64,000 bases of DNA from Verrucomicrobiales bacterium. Its GTDB lineage: Bacteria > Verrucomicrobiota > Verrucomicrobiia > Verrucomicrobiales > DEV007. Of the stretch, positions 10,741 through 22,400 are shown one piece after another. Location: contig JAOFXR010000002.1 of NCBI GenBank assembly GCA_028047635.1, positions 1 through 64,000 of the forward strand, in the 5' to 3' direction. The first letter of the stretch is position 1. Every line of letters starts with the position of its first letter. A program made the translations under genes and the position numbers. Below the pieces are notes generated by a model. The model had not been told where the DNA came from, did not search any database, and saw only the letters and a program-made list of their open reading frames with translations.

Positions 10741-10980
10741 TCGAGCATTTTGATATCCCAAGACAGGACATAACGCAAATGCCGCACAACCACGCTCAAG
10801 GATCTCCCGCGAGAGCCGCTTCAACGCGAGCAACCAGCGCATGTCAGACGTCTCAAAGAACTGCGGGATAAACTATAGTTTAAAGTCATCTCCGCATGGA
10901 TTGGCTGCCCCCTGCGTCAAACGGATGTCACGTTGCCGAAATCTGCGGCAACTGTAGATAGACACTCAACCAGCACAGGC

Positions 10981-11721
10981 ATGAAACTAAGCACCCCAAC
11001 TTTTCTCACGATCGCCGCCATCGTCCTCGCCTGGATCGGCCAGTGCGAAGCTCAGGTCAAAATCCCCGCAAACTCTGCCAAGTCTCTCGACAGCGCCTCA
11101 ACAACGACGACCAGCGCGATACCGCCGGTAAACAGTCCCGCTTTCAAGGGGTCGAGCACCTTCTCACGGGTGAAGCAACCCACGGCTCCGATGCTGAGTC
11201 AGAAAGCGACAATCACCTCTTCCACCCAGCCGGTGAAGGACCAAAAACTGGACGGCTCGAAAGTGATCGCGATTCAGCGCGTTGAACTGAAAGGACCACC
11301 CCAGAGTGTCGCGACAATCAAACGTCTCGCGGAACTGCGCCGCGAGCTTAATATTGCCGAATCCGCAGCAAGAGCTCGCATCGTGCTTCCCGCTGACGAC
11401 CTTTTCGAGGAATCTGATCCCGTGTCGATCGACCGTTTTGCGGAACCGGCACTCATGCAAATATCGGAGTATCTTCTCCTCACCAACAAGAAGAAGATAA
11501 CGGTGACGAGCTACTATGCGCCAGATCAGGAAGGTGGAAAATCTCTCGCCTGGGGTCGCTCTCTCAGTCTGATTGAGTGGATGGAAGATAAAGGCGGCCT
11601 CCCCGACGACAGCATCAACAGCTCACGCCCTGCTCCGGTGGAAAACAAAACACTGAAGGCATCTCCCAATACACCGGGTGAAACCGAATTTCAGAATCGC
11701 ATCATTTTAAATCTGGAGTAA
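10981..11721 (+). CDS. OmpA-like C-terminal domain secreted protein
   Basis: Signal peptide; LPADDLFEESDPVSIDRFAEPALMQISEYLLLTNKKKITVTSYYAPD..GRSLSLIEWM. Confidence 0.55.
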   Translation: MKLSTPTFLTIAAIVLAWIGQCEAQVKIPANSAKSLDSASTTTTSAIPPVNSPAFKGSSTFSRVKQPTAPMLSQKATITSSTQPVKDQKLDGSKVIAIQRVELKGPPQSVATIKRLAELRRELNIAESAARARIVLPADDLFEESDPVSIDRFAEPALMQISEYLLLTNKKKITVTSYYAPDQEGGKSLAWGRSLSLIEWMEDKGGLPDDSINSSRPAPVENKTLKASPNTPGETEFQNRIILNLE

Positions 11722-11746
11722 TCCGGCAAAGGCACCTCTTGAAAGA

Positions 11747-11998
11747 ATGAGCTCTGGCAAACAAGACTGGCAATGGAACGAAGATCGATGGGGGTATGAC
11801 GGCGTTCACCTCTATACGGCAGAGCTACTCTGGTATACCCACAAGCATAACCCCCACGGTGGCGGAGGCGCCGCCAGTCAAAGTCTCAGCAGTTTTCTCG
11901 AAAATGGACCGCGATGCTCCACGCCGCCGGAGGTGCCCGCGGAACTCAAAGAGGCCGTGAAGCACTTAATCAACGAAGCGAACAAGAGTGATTCTTGA
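11747..11998 (+). CDS. short hypothetical protein
   Basis: 83-aa ORF between two co-directional genes. Confidence 0.5.
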   Translation: MSSGKQDWQWNEDRWGYDGVHLYTAELLWYTHKHNPHGGGGAASQSLSSFLENGPRCSTPPEVPAELKEAVKHLINEANKSDS

Positions 11999-12095
11999 GA
12001 CTCCCTTTGGAATTACAGTGGGAACCCTCTTTTCCAATAACCCATCGGTATCGCTTCTTGCGGAATGAGCGAGATCGATTTATCTCTTCCTGTCC

Positions 12096-13187
12096 ATGGC
12101 AGGATCTTCCAACATTCATGCATTTTTCGGAACCGACGAGGCTCGCATCAAAGAAGGCGCGTTACTGCTTTCCCGTAACATAGCGCCTAAAGACGATGAA
12201 TTTGGCCTCGAGGTCATCGCGGGTGCGGCAGACAATGCGGAGCATGCCTCACAGATCGTAGGCCGCACCATCGAAGCGATCCAGACACTGCCCTTTTTCG
12301 GTGGGGAAAAAGTCGTCTGGCTCCAGGGCGCGACCTTCTTCAGTGACACTCAGACCGGTAAAGCCGAAACAACTCTCCGTGCCGTCGAAGCGCTGACAGA
12401 CGTGCTCGAAGCGGGCTTGCCACCGGAGGTCCAGGTCATCATTTCAGCGACCGATGTGGACAAACGACGCGTCTTTTATAAGAAAATCGGCAAGCTGACC
12501 AAGCCTGAGATCTTTGACAAAGTCGACATCTCCAAGCAAGGCTGGGAAACGCAGGTCATGAGCCTCGTGAACAAGAAGTCCAAAGAGCTTGGGCTGACCT
12601 TCGAAGGCGATGCCCTCGAACGTTTTGTGCTCATGGTTGGAGCAGAGACGCGCATGCTCGACAGCGAAATTGAAAAGCTCTCTCTCTATGTTGGCGGCAA
12701 GCCGGCGACGGAAGAAGACATCAGCCGGATTGCAGCCTCGAGCCATATCGGCGTCATTTTTGAAATCGGGGATACCATTGCGAGGAAGAACCTCCCCAAA
12801 GCGCTCGATCTCATTGGGCGTCAGTTGAGCCAGGGCGAGAGCGCCGTAGGAATCCTTCTTGCATCGATTGTTCCCAAGATCCGCAGCCTCCTCCACGCGC
12901 GTGATCTCATCGAACGACATGGCCTTCGCCCCGGGCGCAGCTTTCAACCCTTCCAAAAAGCGATTGATGCCCTTCCCAAATCCGAAACGGCCCACCTTCC
13001 GCGCAAGAAGGACGGCAATGTTTCGGCCTATCCCCTTTTCCTCGCTGCGCAGATCTCGAATCGCTTCACTGTCGCCGAACTGAAGGTGGCTCTGGATGCC
13101 TGCCTCGAAGCCAATTTGCGACTCGTAACAACGAGCCTCGATCCGAAGCTCGTTTTGAACCAGCTCGTGACCCGAATTCTGACATGA
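12096..13187 (+). CDS. holA: DNA polymerase III subunit delta
   Basis: NIHAFFGTDEARIKEGA..; FEIGDTIARKNLPKALDLIGRQLSQGESAVGILLASIVPKIRSLLHARDL typical of HolA. Confidence 0.85.
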   Translation: MAGSSNIHAFFGTDEARIKEGALLLSRNIAPKDDEFGLEVIAGAADNAEHASQIVGRTIEAIQTLPFFGGEKVVWLQGATFFSDTQTGKAETTLRAVEALTDVLEAGLPPEVQVIISATDVDKRRVFYKKIGKLTKPEIFDKVDISKQGWETQVMSLVNKKSKELGLTFEGDALERFVLMVGAETRMLDSEIEKLSLYVGGKPATEEDISRIAASSHIGVIFEIGDTIARKNLPKALDLIGRQLSQGESAVGILLASIVPKIRSLLHARDLIERHGLRPGRSFQPFQKAIDALPKSETAHLPRKKDGNVSAYPLFLAAQISNRFTVAELKVALDACLEANLRLVTTSLDPKLVLNQLVTRILT

Positions 13188-13259
13188 TTCCCAAGTTACT
13201 CTTTCGCCCCTGAAAAAGCGTGGCAGCCATTTCCGAACGAGCCTAACAGAAGAACGACC

Positions 13260-13303
13260 AACAGGGTTAGGTCAGCCATTCTACAGGGTTGAACGCCCTG
13301 AGG
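13260..13303 (+). repeat. two direct-repeat units aacagggtt / tacagggtt spaced 22 bp
   Basis: Motif starts at 13260 and 13282; ~32-45 bp upstream of the ATG at 13335; matches the repeat at 44713..44771. Confidence 0.5.
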
Positions 13304-13334
13304 TAAAACAGAAGCGTATCTAACGGAAAATTCA

Positions 13335-16300
13335 GTGATGAAAAATAAACTATCTGGGGTGGCGTTGGCTTTAGCGCAGCTGATCACTCCTTCTGTCCAG
13401 GGACAAACGACAGTTAACCTCGCGGAATCGATGCCCCTGGCGGAGGATCATACCTCGATGTGGTGGCGGGATGGCTTTCCGGGAATCATTCCAGAAGCCC
13501 GTTGGCATCGCTGCATTCGAACAGGACATTTTGGCTTCGTTTTTGATACGCCGAGTCTGACGATTCCCCACTTTGGCCCACTCTCTCCCGAGGCCGATAA
13601 GGAAGCACTTTTCCAGCTGCCACCTGCAGACCTCGCACTGACGGTCACTGTGGATGGGAAAGTCTACGAGGGAACCAATGGCGGCGAATGGAAGCGATAT
13701 ACAGGACCTCGAATGATTGAGTCAGGGCGTTTTTTCCAGCGCGGCGACATCACTGATCTCGTTTTCCAGACAAAGGATGGGACGGTGCTCAATGCAGAAA
13801 TGCGACTCGAGACCGCCGCGTGGACGGATAGGCTCGGCCTTATTCTCACGGGACGTCCCGGTATTTTCCCCCTCGCTGCGGGCGAAGATTCTTTTGGGCG
13901 TGTCAGGGGTGGCTTTGGACTCTCTGGGGAAAATGAGTTTATCATTCCCGCTGATCCCGCGTTGACGACGAATTCATTCACGATTGAATTTTGGGCCTTT
14001 ATTCCGACTGACTTCAAAGCGGGCAAAAACTCACCCTGGCTAATTTGCCGGGGAAACAACGAACTCGCAAATGACCATGTAGGGATCTTGCTTAAACCGG
14101 GTGCAATCCCTGAAGTCCACTTCAATCCCGGCGGAGGTCGTGAGAATTCTCGTAGCCTACAGCCGGAATCGAGCGGTTCACTTAAACTCGATCAATGGAA
14201 TCACCTTGCGATCAGCTACGATGGGAAAACCCTGCGCCTTTATACCAACGGACAATTCTCGGCTGAGAAAGAGATCGATCAAAAACGAGTTCAAAACTCG
14301 GCTCCGATCACCTTCGGACGGCGCGGGGACAACTTTGGCGACGGCTACCGTTTTCGTGGAGTCATCGATGAAGTGCGCTACTACGACCGGGTCTTGAAAC
14401 TGGAAGAGTTTCGCCAGCACTTCAACAAACCCGAATTGAAACGTCCCGCGCTGAATCCAGTGCAAGAGTGGACCTTCCGCGAAAATACTCGGGCATCGAT
14501 GCGCCAGCTCCGGGAGAAGTGGACGGATGCATCCATGGAGATCAACCTTTCCACCTCAGGGAAACAACTCACTGAAAAATGGACACTCCCACCGTCCACG
14601 ACCTGGTCGGACGAGGCCAATCAAGTAGCACTCTCGCTCCATCCTGAATCACTTTCAAAATCAGAAGCTACTTCCTCCATCACCGTTGAAGCTACTGAGA
14701 TCGCCAAGAATGAAGCGCGCCCTGTGACCTATGACTCGGCACTCGGTTGGCATCGCATCAGTCTCGATGGCATTGACCCCATCCTGCCGGAAGGAGTTCC
14801 CGCTCCTTCGAATGACGCCGTTGAGCGAGTGACGCTCGTTTTATCGAATCCCGGATCGGTCGAGCAGATGGCACGACTCATGTTCGAAAAAACCTCCCGT
14901 GGCATTCGCCAGAGAATAGGCTCACCTATTACCGGCATTTCAGCAATGCTTCGCGATACAGACGGAAACCCCACCGGCATCCCCGTGCAGTTGAGCAAGA
15001 ACTGGCACAACGACACCGAAGGCGGCACCTACGCGGAAATGTGGTTCCATGGTATCAGTCAGGTACTGATACCCGCGAAGTCTAACCTGAGCCTCGAGCT
15101 CACGATCGCCTACGGAAATTGGGGTGGCGTTCCTGCCGCTTCTCACGCCCAGCTCAGTCTCATTGGCTGGGGCGGCAATCAGCGCTGGGATCAAAGCGCG
15201 CTTGGGTCGTGGGGCGAGAGCATTTGCTACGAGCCCGAGCAGACCCAGGCCAACACCAGCATCACCGACGTCCGCCCGTTCATGGTGACGTCCATGGGCA
15301 AAACTCCGAAGTGGAGCTGGACCAACAATATCGGAGGCGGCGATTTCCTCCGGCTTTTTGACCACGAGGAGAACCGGATTCCTCATTCCTCAATGCAGGC
15401 CGTGTATATCCGTCATGGGCCATGCCTCACGGAAGTGACCTATTCAGGAAAGGCAGGACCGAATATTACTCACCGTGAAACCGTGAGCCTCGCTCGCACC
15501 GATGATTTGATCCGCGGAACCTACCGCATCCGAATGGACGTCAACGCGGCGACCGATTTCTCGCGATTCGTTATTTTCCAAGTGGGGTCTGACACCTACA
15601 ACTCGACGCGTGAAAAAGCATTCGCCTTCGGTGACAACGAAGGAGTTAAGGAGGAATGGAAAGCTCAATGGGGCGGCGACATCTACCAAACGCAACCCAA
15701 AGAAGGAAGCGGGAAAACCCCATGGATCTCGTTGCATCAAGGAGAATCAACCAAGCCTCACGAGAGTGGTGCGTGGGCGAATCGCGGCATTGTCATTCGC
15801 GAGTGGAAAGCACGTCTCGGCGGAAAAGAAGCCCGCCCATGGATTGCCGAGCGCGGCCTGACTCGCCACAAACAGGAATCATCCACGATCGACATCCTTC
15901 CCCCGCCCGACTTGGCTCGTTTTGAAACCGGTGACTACATCGAAGCCACGATCGAACACATCATCGCTCCGCAAACTCCGGAGGATTACTACGGCCCGAA
16001 CGAAAGTCTACGCAAAGCCCTGACACAACACCCGAACGGCTGGGAGACAATCTATCGCGAGGCGAAAGGGAATCACCGTGTCGCCGATGTTTCAAAAGGA
16101 AAATTGATTCACCGCTATCCCAACATCGCCATCGAAGCGCAGGATGAAAAAGCAGCATTCACCTTGCAAGGCGGAATCGGGTATGTTCCCCTCACCTTTT
16201 CCAATCTCAAATCCCACAGCAGTTACGTCCTCACCGTGGATGGGAAAACCCTCGACCAAAGCGTCCACGGAAATGACTTCTGGCAAACCGACTACGATGC

Positions 16301-16388
16301 CGGCACTAAGACCTGGAGTCAGACCTACAATGTGCCGATCACTGATGATAAAGTTCACCAGCTTGCACTCGAAATCGACAATCAGTGA
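13335..16388 (+). CDS. large secreted protein with LamG/concanavalin-like domain (DUF5703-like context)
   Basis: NSFTIEFWAFIPTDF..LDQWNHLAISYDGKTLRLYTNGQ..VIDEVRYYDRVL. Confidence 0.8.
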   Translation: MMKNKLSGVALALAQLITPSVQGQTTVNLAESMPLAEDHTSMWWRDGFPGIIPEARWHRCIRTGHFGFVFDTPSLTIPHFGPLSPEADKEALFQLPPADLALTVTVDGKVYEGTNGGEWKRYTGPRMIESGRFFQRGDITDLVFQTKDGTVLNAEMRLETAAWTDRLGLILTGRPGIFPLAAGEDSFGRVRGGFGLSGENEFIIPADPALTTNSFTIEFWAFIPTDFKAGKNSPWLICRGNNELANDHVGILLKPGAIPEVHFNPGGGRENSRSLQPESSGSLKLDQWNHLAISYDGKTLRLYTNGQFSAEKEIDQKRVQNSAPITFGRRGDNFGDGYRFRGVIDEVRYYDRVLKLEEFRQHFNKPELKRPALNPVQEWTFRENTRASMRQLREKWTDASMEINLSTSGKQLTEKWTLPPSTTWSDEANQVALSLHPESLSKSEATSSITVEATEIAKNEARPVTYDSALGWHRISLDGIDPILPEGVPAPSNDAVERVTLVLSNPGSVEQMARLMFEKTSRGIRQRIGSPITGISAMLRDTDGNPTGIPVQLSKNWHNDTEGGTYAEMWFHGISQVLIPAKSNLSLELTIAYGNWGGVPAASHAQLSLIGWGGNQRWDQSALGSWGESICYEPEQTQANTSITDVRPFMVTSMGKTPKWSWTNNIGGGDFLRLFDHEENRIPHSSMQAVYIRHGPCLTEVTYSGKAGPNITHRETVSLARTDDLIRGTYRIRMDVNAATDFSRFVIFQVGSDTYNSTREKAFAFGDNEGVKEEWKAQWGGDIYQTQPKEGSGKTPWISLHQGESTKPHESGAWANRGIVIREWKARLGGKEARPWIAERGLTRHKQESSTIDILPPPDLARFETGDYIEATIEHIIAPQTPEDYYGPNESLRKALTQHPNGWETIYREAKGNHRVADVSKGKLIHRYPNIAIEAQDEKAAFTLQGGIGYVPLTFSNLKSHSSYVLTVDGKTLDQSVHGNDFWQTDYDAGTKTWSQTYNVPITDDKVHQLALEIDNQ

Positions 16389-16457
16389 GGCCTGAAGCTT
16401 GGTAAATACTCAATTACGTCGATTGCCCTCGGTCACCCAAACCGCTACACCTTTGCT

Positions 16458-18197
16458 ATGAAATCGATCCTCATCGCTCTGGCTCTATGCCTTTCTTCGA
16501 CTTCCAGCCTCATCGCTGAATTGTCGCTTCCCCACTTTTTCAGTGACCACATGGTTTTGCAACGGGAACGACCCGCCGCGATCTGGGGGAAAGCCTCACC
16601 GAAGACGGAGATTAAAGTCAGCTTCAAAGGTGAATCAGCCACCGCAAAGGCTGATAAAGACGGACATTGGAAAGTCGAAATCGAAACGGGCAAGGCTGAC
16701 GCCAACGGAGCAGAGCTCACGATTCAGGCAGGCGACGAAAAGCGAGTCATCAAAGACGTTCTCGTTGGCGAAGTCTGGTTTGCCTCAGGCCAGTCAAACA
16801 TGTATTTCCCGATGGACCGCGTGGAGGCCTACAAGGAGATGATCTCCAAAACCAATCTCCCCGGCGTTCGCACCTTCAGCGCCCCGCTCGTGACCGCAAC
16901 CGAACCACAGCATGACATCGAGGGCGAATGGACCGCAGCCACTCCGGAAACCATTCCCGGATACTCGGCCGTCGCCTTTTTCTTCGCGAAGCATCTCTAC
17001 GAAGAACTTGGCATCCCTATCGGAATGATCAAATCAGCCTGGGGCGGGAAGCCTGTCGAAACGTTCACGAGCCGGGAAGCACTCAGCACTCACCCCGGCT
17101 CCAAGTTACTTGTCGACGCGGTGCTCAAAGCAGAGGAAAGCTACAATCAGGCCACCGCACAAGCCGCTTACGAAACCCGCCTCGATCAGTGGGAAGCCGC
17201 ACTCGCCGAGTGGAAGAAACAACCTGCAGACGAAAGGAAGAGACTCGCGAAAAAGCCACAGCCGCGCAAGCGTCCGCTCGACACCGAAGGCAAGCCCGGC
17301 GTTCTTTTCGCTTCGATGATCAATCCGTTCGCTGGATACACGATGCGCGGAGCGATCTGGTATCAGGGCGAAGGCAATGCGAAAGTGGGCGCTGTACCCT
17401 ACGATGAGAGCCTTCCCCTCATGATCAACGATTGGCGTGCCCGTTGGGATGATGAATTCTCTTTTTACCACGTGCAATTGGCGAACTTCAAAGAGGTCGC
17501 GACCGAACCGGGAAACAATGATCCGTGGCCCCTCCTGCAGGATCGCATGCGCCTCGTTCTCGACACGACGCCGAAGACCGGCATGGCGATCATCAACGAT
17601 ATTGGCGACGCGAAGGACATCCACCCGAAAAACAAGCACGACGTCGGAAAACGTCTCGCGCTCTGGGCGCTTGCGAAAGACTACGGGCAGGATATCACCT
17701 ACTCAGGTCCGCTCTATCGTTCCAACGCAATCAAAGACGGCGCGATGCACATCACCTTTGATCAGGCAGGCGAAGGCTTGAAGAGTCGGGACGAAAAGGA
17801 CCTCGCTCGATTTGAAATCGCAGGGAAGGATAAAGTCTGGCACTGGGCTGACGCAACTATCGCGGGAAGAGACACCGTAATTGTCAGTCATGGGAAAGTA
17901 GAAGCCCCACTCGCCGTTCGCTACGCCTGGGCCGCGAATCCAGAAGGTGCGAATCTTATCAACAGCGAAGGCCTACCTGCTTCCATTTTCCGCACCGACG
18001 ACTGGGATGACATTGAGGAAAAAATTGATCCTGCTGTTGTAAAAGCAGCCGATGCCAGACGCGCCCTCGGGGTGGAAATTCGGGCACTCGGAGCGAAACG
18101 CAAAGGTATGGATCCGAAAAGCGACGAAGCGAAGGTCCTTCTGGAAAAGCATCAGGCAATGATGAAGAAGTTTCGGGAGACCGCGCCTACGAACTGA
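16458..18197 (+). CDS. sialate O-acetylesterase-like protein
   Basis: LPHFFSDHMVLQRERPAAIWGKA, VLVGEVWFASGQSNM, IGMIKSAWGGKPVETFTS, GAIWYQGEGNA. Confidence 0.92.
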   Translation: MKSILIALALCLSSTSSLIAELSLPHFFSDHMVLQRERPAAIWGKASPKTEIKVSFKGESATAKADKDGHWKVEIETGKADANGAELTIQAGDEKRVIKDVLVGEVWFASGQSNMYFPMDRVEAYKEMISKTNLPGVRTFSAPLVTATEPQHDIEGEWTAATPETIPGYSAVAFFFAKHLYEELGIPIGMIKSAWGGKPVETFTSREALSTHPGSKLLVDAVLKAEESYNQATAQAAYETRLDQWEAALAEWKKQPADERKRLAKKPQPRKRPLDTEGKPGVLFASMINPFAGYTMRGAIWYQGEGNAKVGAVPYDESLPLMINDWRARWDDEFSFYHVQLANFKEVATEPGNNDPWPLLQDRMRLVLDTTPKTGMAIINDIGDAKDIHPKNKHDVGKRLALWALAKDYGQDITYSGPLYRSNAIKDGAMHITFDQAGEGLKSRDEKDLARFEIAGKDKVWHWADATIAGRDTVIVSHGKVEAPLAVRYAWAANPEGANLINSEGLPASIFRTDDWDDIEEKIDPAVVKAADARRALGVEIRALGAKRKGMDPKSDEAKVLLEKHQAMMKKFRETAPTN

Positions 18198-18235
18198 AGC
18201 GTATATCCTTCAATAAAGAGGGTTGAGTCGAGGCG

Positions 18236-19312
18236 GTGAAAAGGTTTCAATTCGAAATGCGCTGTTTCATAACCATTTTACTTTGTATGCTCTCCTCCTC
18301 CGCTTTCGCCCAAATTGCCGGCTACCCCGAAGGCGTTGAAGAAGTGACTTATCTCTCCTCGGCTGATCAAACGGAGCAACCGGCCTTATTCGAAATTCCG
18401 GCTAAAACAGAAAAGCCTGTGCCCCTTCTCGTCGCACTCCACACCTGGTCGAGCGATTACAAGCAGGCGGGAGGCGAAGCGGTTTACGCGCGCTGGTGTC
18501 AGCAAATGGGCTGGGCTTTCATTCATCCGAATTTTCGTGGCAAAAACAACACACCGGACGCACTCGGCTCGGATCTCGCGGTGGGTGACATTACCAGCGC
18601 GGTTGAATTCGCGAAGGCTCAGACCAATATCGATCCCGACCGCATCTACTGCATCGGCGTCTCGGGTGGAGGCCACGCGTCACTCCTTATGGCGGCACGT
18701 GCTCCGGAGATCTGGGCAGGTGTCTCGGCTTGGTGTGGAATTTCAGACATCGCCAAGTGGCATCAACAGTGCACCGATAGGCCTTCCTTTATCCGCTACG
18801 CGCAACACATTGAGAAAGTCCTCGGGGGAGCACCGGGCTCAAGCCTTGAACATTCCACCGCTGCGAAACATCGCTCCCCGCTGACCTGGCTCGAAGTCGC
18901 GAAGCAGGTCAACCTGGACATCAATCATGGAATCAATGATGGTCGCCCGAGTCGACTGGAAGATGACTTTAATGGCGGCAGTGTCCCCTTCACTCACTCG
19001 CTCGAAGCGTGGAATGAGATTGTCCCGACTTCGGCTCGCTTCGAACCGGGCATGATTCAAACTTGGTATGAGACTCAAAAATTTCCCGATACGGGAATCA
19101 AACCTGATCCCCTCTACGGCGACAAGCAGCCACAATTCCAGAAAATTAACGACAACACGCGTGTCACTATTTTCAATGGCGGCCACGAGATCATTCATGT
19201 GGCGGCGCTCAACTGGCTCGCTGCTCAGCGCCGGGGTAATCCTGCCGCCTGGTCGATTGAAGACCCAGTCGAACTGGCGACAGAAGACGACGAGTCCGAA
19301 AGCGGAAAATAA
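18236..19312 (+). CDS. alpha/beta hydrolase (prolyl-oligopeptidase-like), secreted
   Basis: Signal peptide; nucleophile elbow IGVSGGGHASLLMAARAPEIWAGVSAWCGISD; C-term NGGHEI. Confidence 0.8.
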   Translation: MKRFQFEMRCFITILLCMLSSSAFAQIAGYPEGVEEVTYLSSADQTEQPALFEIPAKTEKPVPLLVALHTWSSDYKQAGGEAVYARWCQQMGWAFIHPNFRGKNNTPDALGSDLAVGDITSAVEFAKAQTNIDPDRIYCIGVSGGGHASLLMAARAPEIWAGVSAWCGISDIAKWHQQCTDRPSFIRYAQHIEKVLGGAPGSSLEHSTAAKHRSPLTWLEVAKQVNLDINHGINDGRPSRLEDDFNGGSVPFTHSLEAWNEIVPTSARFEPGMIQTWYETQKFPDTGIKPDPLYGDKQPQFQKINDNTRVTIFNGGHEIIHVAALNWLAAQRRGNPAAWSIEDPVELATEDDESESGK

Positions 19313-19436
19313 TACTCCCACTCCGCCGCGAGTCGATCACCTCGCTATCTTGCGAAAGGCGTTACGGCCGCACTTTTGACTCTGATGCAAATCCCTTTAC
19401 TCTAACTCATCCCCTTCTTTTCGGACCCTTTTTACT

Positions 19437-22400
19437 ATGAAACGATTCATTCCTTTCTTTCTCACATTAGCCTTCTTTGCGACCAGTTTGCTAGAAGTCT
19501 CAGCAGCCGAGCCAACGAAGATCCTTTTCCTCGCAGGCCCTCGCAGTCATGCTTCCGGTGATCACGAATTCTTTGCAGGTTGCTCTCTCCTCGCCAAAGC
19601 ACTGAACGAACAAAGTAATCTCGACGTCGAAGCCGAGGTCATCAAAGGATGGCCGGAAGACGAGTCCGTTTTCGAGGGAGTCGATGCTGTGATCATCTAC
19701 TCCGACAGCACCAAAGTAGTCGGTCAGGGCTGGGAAAAAACGGACGAACTGGCAAAGGCTGGCGTCGGGCTGATGTTTATGCACTACGCGGTTCATCCCA
19801 ACCGCGAGCAGGGCGAGCAATATTTTCACCCTTGGATTGGAGGCGCCTTCGAAACCGGCTGGTCGGTCAATCCTCACTGGGTCGCGGATTTAAAGACGCT
19901 GCCCAATCACGCCATCTCGAACGGAGTGACAGATCTCGTGCGCGCTTACGATGAGTTTTACTACTCGATGCGGTTTCCAAAAGACCGCAGCCAAGTCCTC
20001 GACCTCGTTACGGCAGTCCCGACGAAAGAGCGTCTTAAGCGCATCATCAATTTGTGGAACGAGAATGGCATCAACGGCATCGGAAAACCTCAGACTCTAA
20101 TGTGGGGCCTCGAGCGTGAAGACGGCGGTCGCGGCGTTGGCTTTACAGGAGGTCACTATCACCGGAACTGGGCGATCGATGGATTTCGTAAAATCGCGCT
20201 CAACGCCATTGTCTGGGTCGCGGGAATGGAGGTTCCTGAAGGAGGAGTTATCTCAACGCCGCTCACCGAAGAGCAGCTGAATGCCAATCTCGACGACTAC
20301 GGAAAACCAAACCCCATCATTCCGCTTCCGAATGTTGAAGAGTTCATGGCCCGGCCTCCGGCGGAGTTCATAGACGCAGAAGCGCTCAAGAAACGTGAGG
20401 CCGAAAAGGAGGCCAAAGACGAGGCCAAGAAAAAGAAAGCCGGGGCGAAAGCTAAGTCGATGAGCGACAAAAAGTCGGTCGCACTTTACGAGAGCCCAAT
20501 CATGAAGAGTGGCTCTGAAGAGCGGATTACTGACTTCAATGTCGATCTTAAAGGAACGAAGGATCTTTATCTCGTCGTTTCAAATGAAGGTAGCAGTTCC
20601 CACGACTGGTCCGACTGGCTCAACACAGAAATTCACTACCAGAGTGGAAAAAAGGTAGCCCTTTCTTCCTTGAAATGGAAGTCAGCTAAGTCGCTTGGCG
20701 AAACCAAAGTGGGTAAAAATTACATTGGCAAGCCACTCACAGTTGCCGGGAAGGCTTTTGAAGATGGGATCGGAACACACGCGCCGTCCGTGATTCACTA
20801 TCAACTCCCGGAAGCAGCTTCCCGAATCAAAGGCCAGGCAGCACTCGACGACGGTGGCGCGATTCGCGGAGGAAAATCGACTCCTGCCGAGGTAATCTTC
20901 GTGATCTACTCAAGCGCACCGCCTTCCGAAGCGAGCAACAAACCAGTCGCGACAGCGAATTTTGATCCAGACAGTCTCGAGCCGCAAAAAGTCCCTGCCG
21001 ATCAATTCGTCGTTCCCGAAGATCTCGAAGTCACCGTTTGGGCAACGAGCCCGATACTTTTCAATCCTACAAATATGGACTCTGACGCAGATGGCCGAAT
21101 CTGGGCGACTGAAGGCGTCAACTATCGTCGCCACGCAGGACGACGTCCTGAAGGAGATCGTGTTGTAGTGCTAGAAGACACCACCGGCGACGGCATGGCC
21201 GACAGCTCTCATACCTTTGTTCAGGATCCTGAATTGGAAGCACCCCTTGGAATTGCAGTGATGGACAATAAAATCATCGTTTCCCAGCCACCAAGTTTAA
21301 TCGTTTACACGGATGTGGATCGTAATCTCAAATTCGATCCCACCAAAGACACCAAGGAAACGCTCCTGACCGGATTTAACGGACGCCAGCACGATCACAG
21401 CCTTCACTCGGTCACGGCTGGTCCCGATGGAAAATGGTATATCAACCAGGGCAATTGTGGCGCGAAATTCACTGACGGAGACGGGAGAACCTTTTCGATT
21501 GGCGGCCCTTATCAAGGTGGCGGCGGAGTCTTTTACAACAACAACCACGAACTGGGCGGTGTCGTCAGTGACGATGGCCGAGTCTGGACAGGAGGCTTCG
21601 CTGCCCGCATGAACCGCGACACGACCGGACTGACTGTGATTGGCCACGGCTTCCGGAATTCCTACGAGCATACCGTGACTTCGATGGGAGATGTCTTTCA
21701 AAATGACAACGACGATCCTCCGGCCTGCCGCGTCAGCTGGATGATGGAAGGCGCTTTCTTCGGCTTCTTTTCCCGGGATGGAAAACGCACCTGGCAAGCC
21801 GATCAGCGCCCCGGCCAATCCATTCCCGAAGCGCACTGGCGTCAGGATTCACCGGGCACGACACCTCCCGGCGACGTATACGGCAGCGGCTCTCCTACCG
21901 GGATTACCTTTTACGAGAACGGGGCATTGCCTGAAAAGTATATTGGGACTCTTTTGAGCTGCGAAGCGCGTGGACAAGTCATTTTCGGCTACCAGCCCAA
22001 GCCGAAGAGCGCAGGATTTGAGATGGAGCGCTACGACTTCATGAAAGCAAAACCGGGAACCCTGTTCCGTCCTTCCGATGTGCTCGTTGGGGCGGATGGC
22101 GCCCTCTACGTGAGCGATTGGTTCGACCCTCGCGTCGGCGGCCACGGGGATAATGACGCGAGCACATCGGGAACCATTTATCGGATTGCGCCGAAAGATT
22201 TTGTTCCGCCCCAGTCTTATAAAAGAGATCCAGTGAGCCTTCTTTCGAGTCCTTCTCCTAACGTCCGTGATGCAGGATTTGTTGCGATCAAAGCAATGGG
22301 AACGGAAGCCCATGAGAACAGTAAACTGTTTTGGCTTTCAGAGGCAGAGAATCCCTACGTAGCAGCGAGGGCGGTTTGGCTGCTCCCCTTTACAGGAGAA

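Noticed and set aside
10249-10842. 197-aa minus-strand ORF across the end of the sulfatase and the palindromic repeat
   Set aside because: Antisense of a sulfatase plus repeat-derived AGNMPT-type peptide; spurious.
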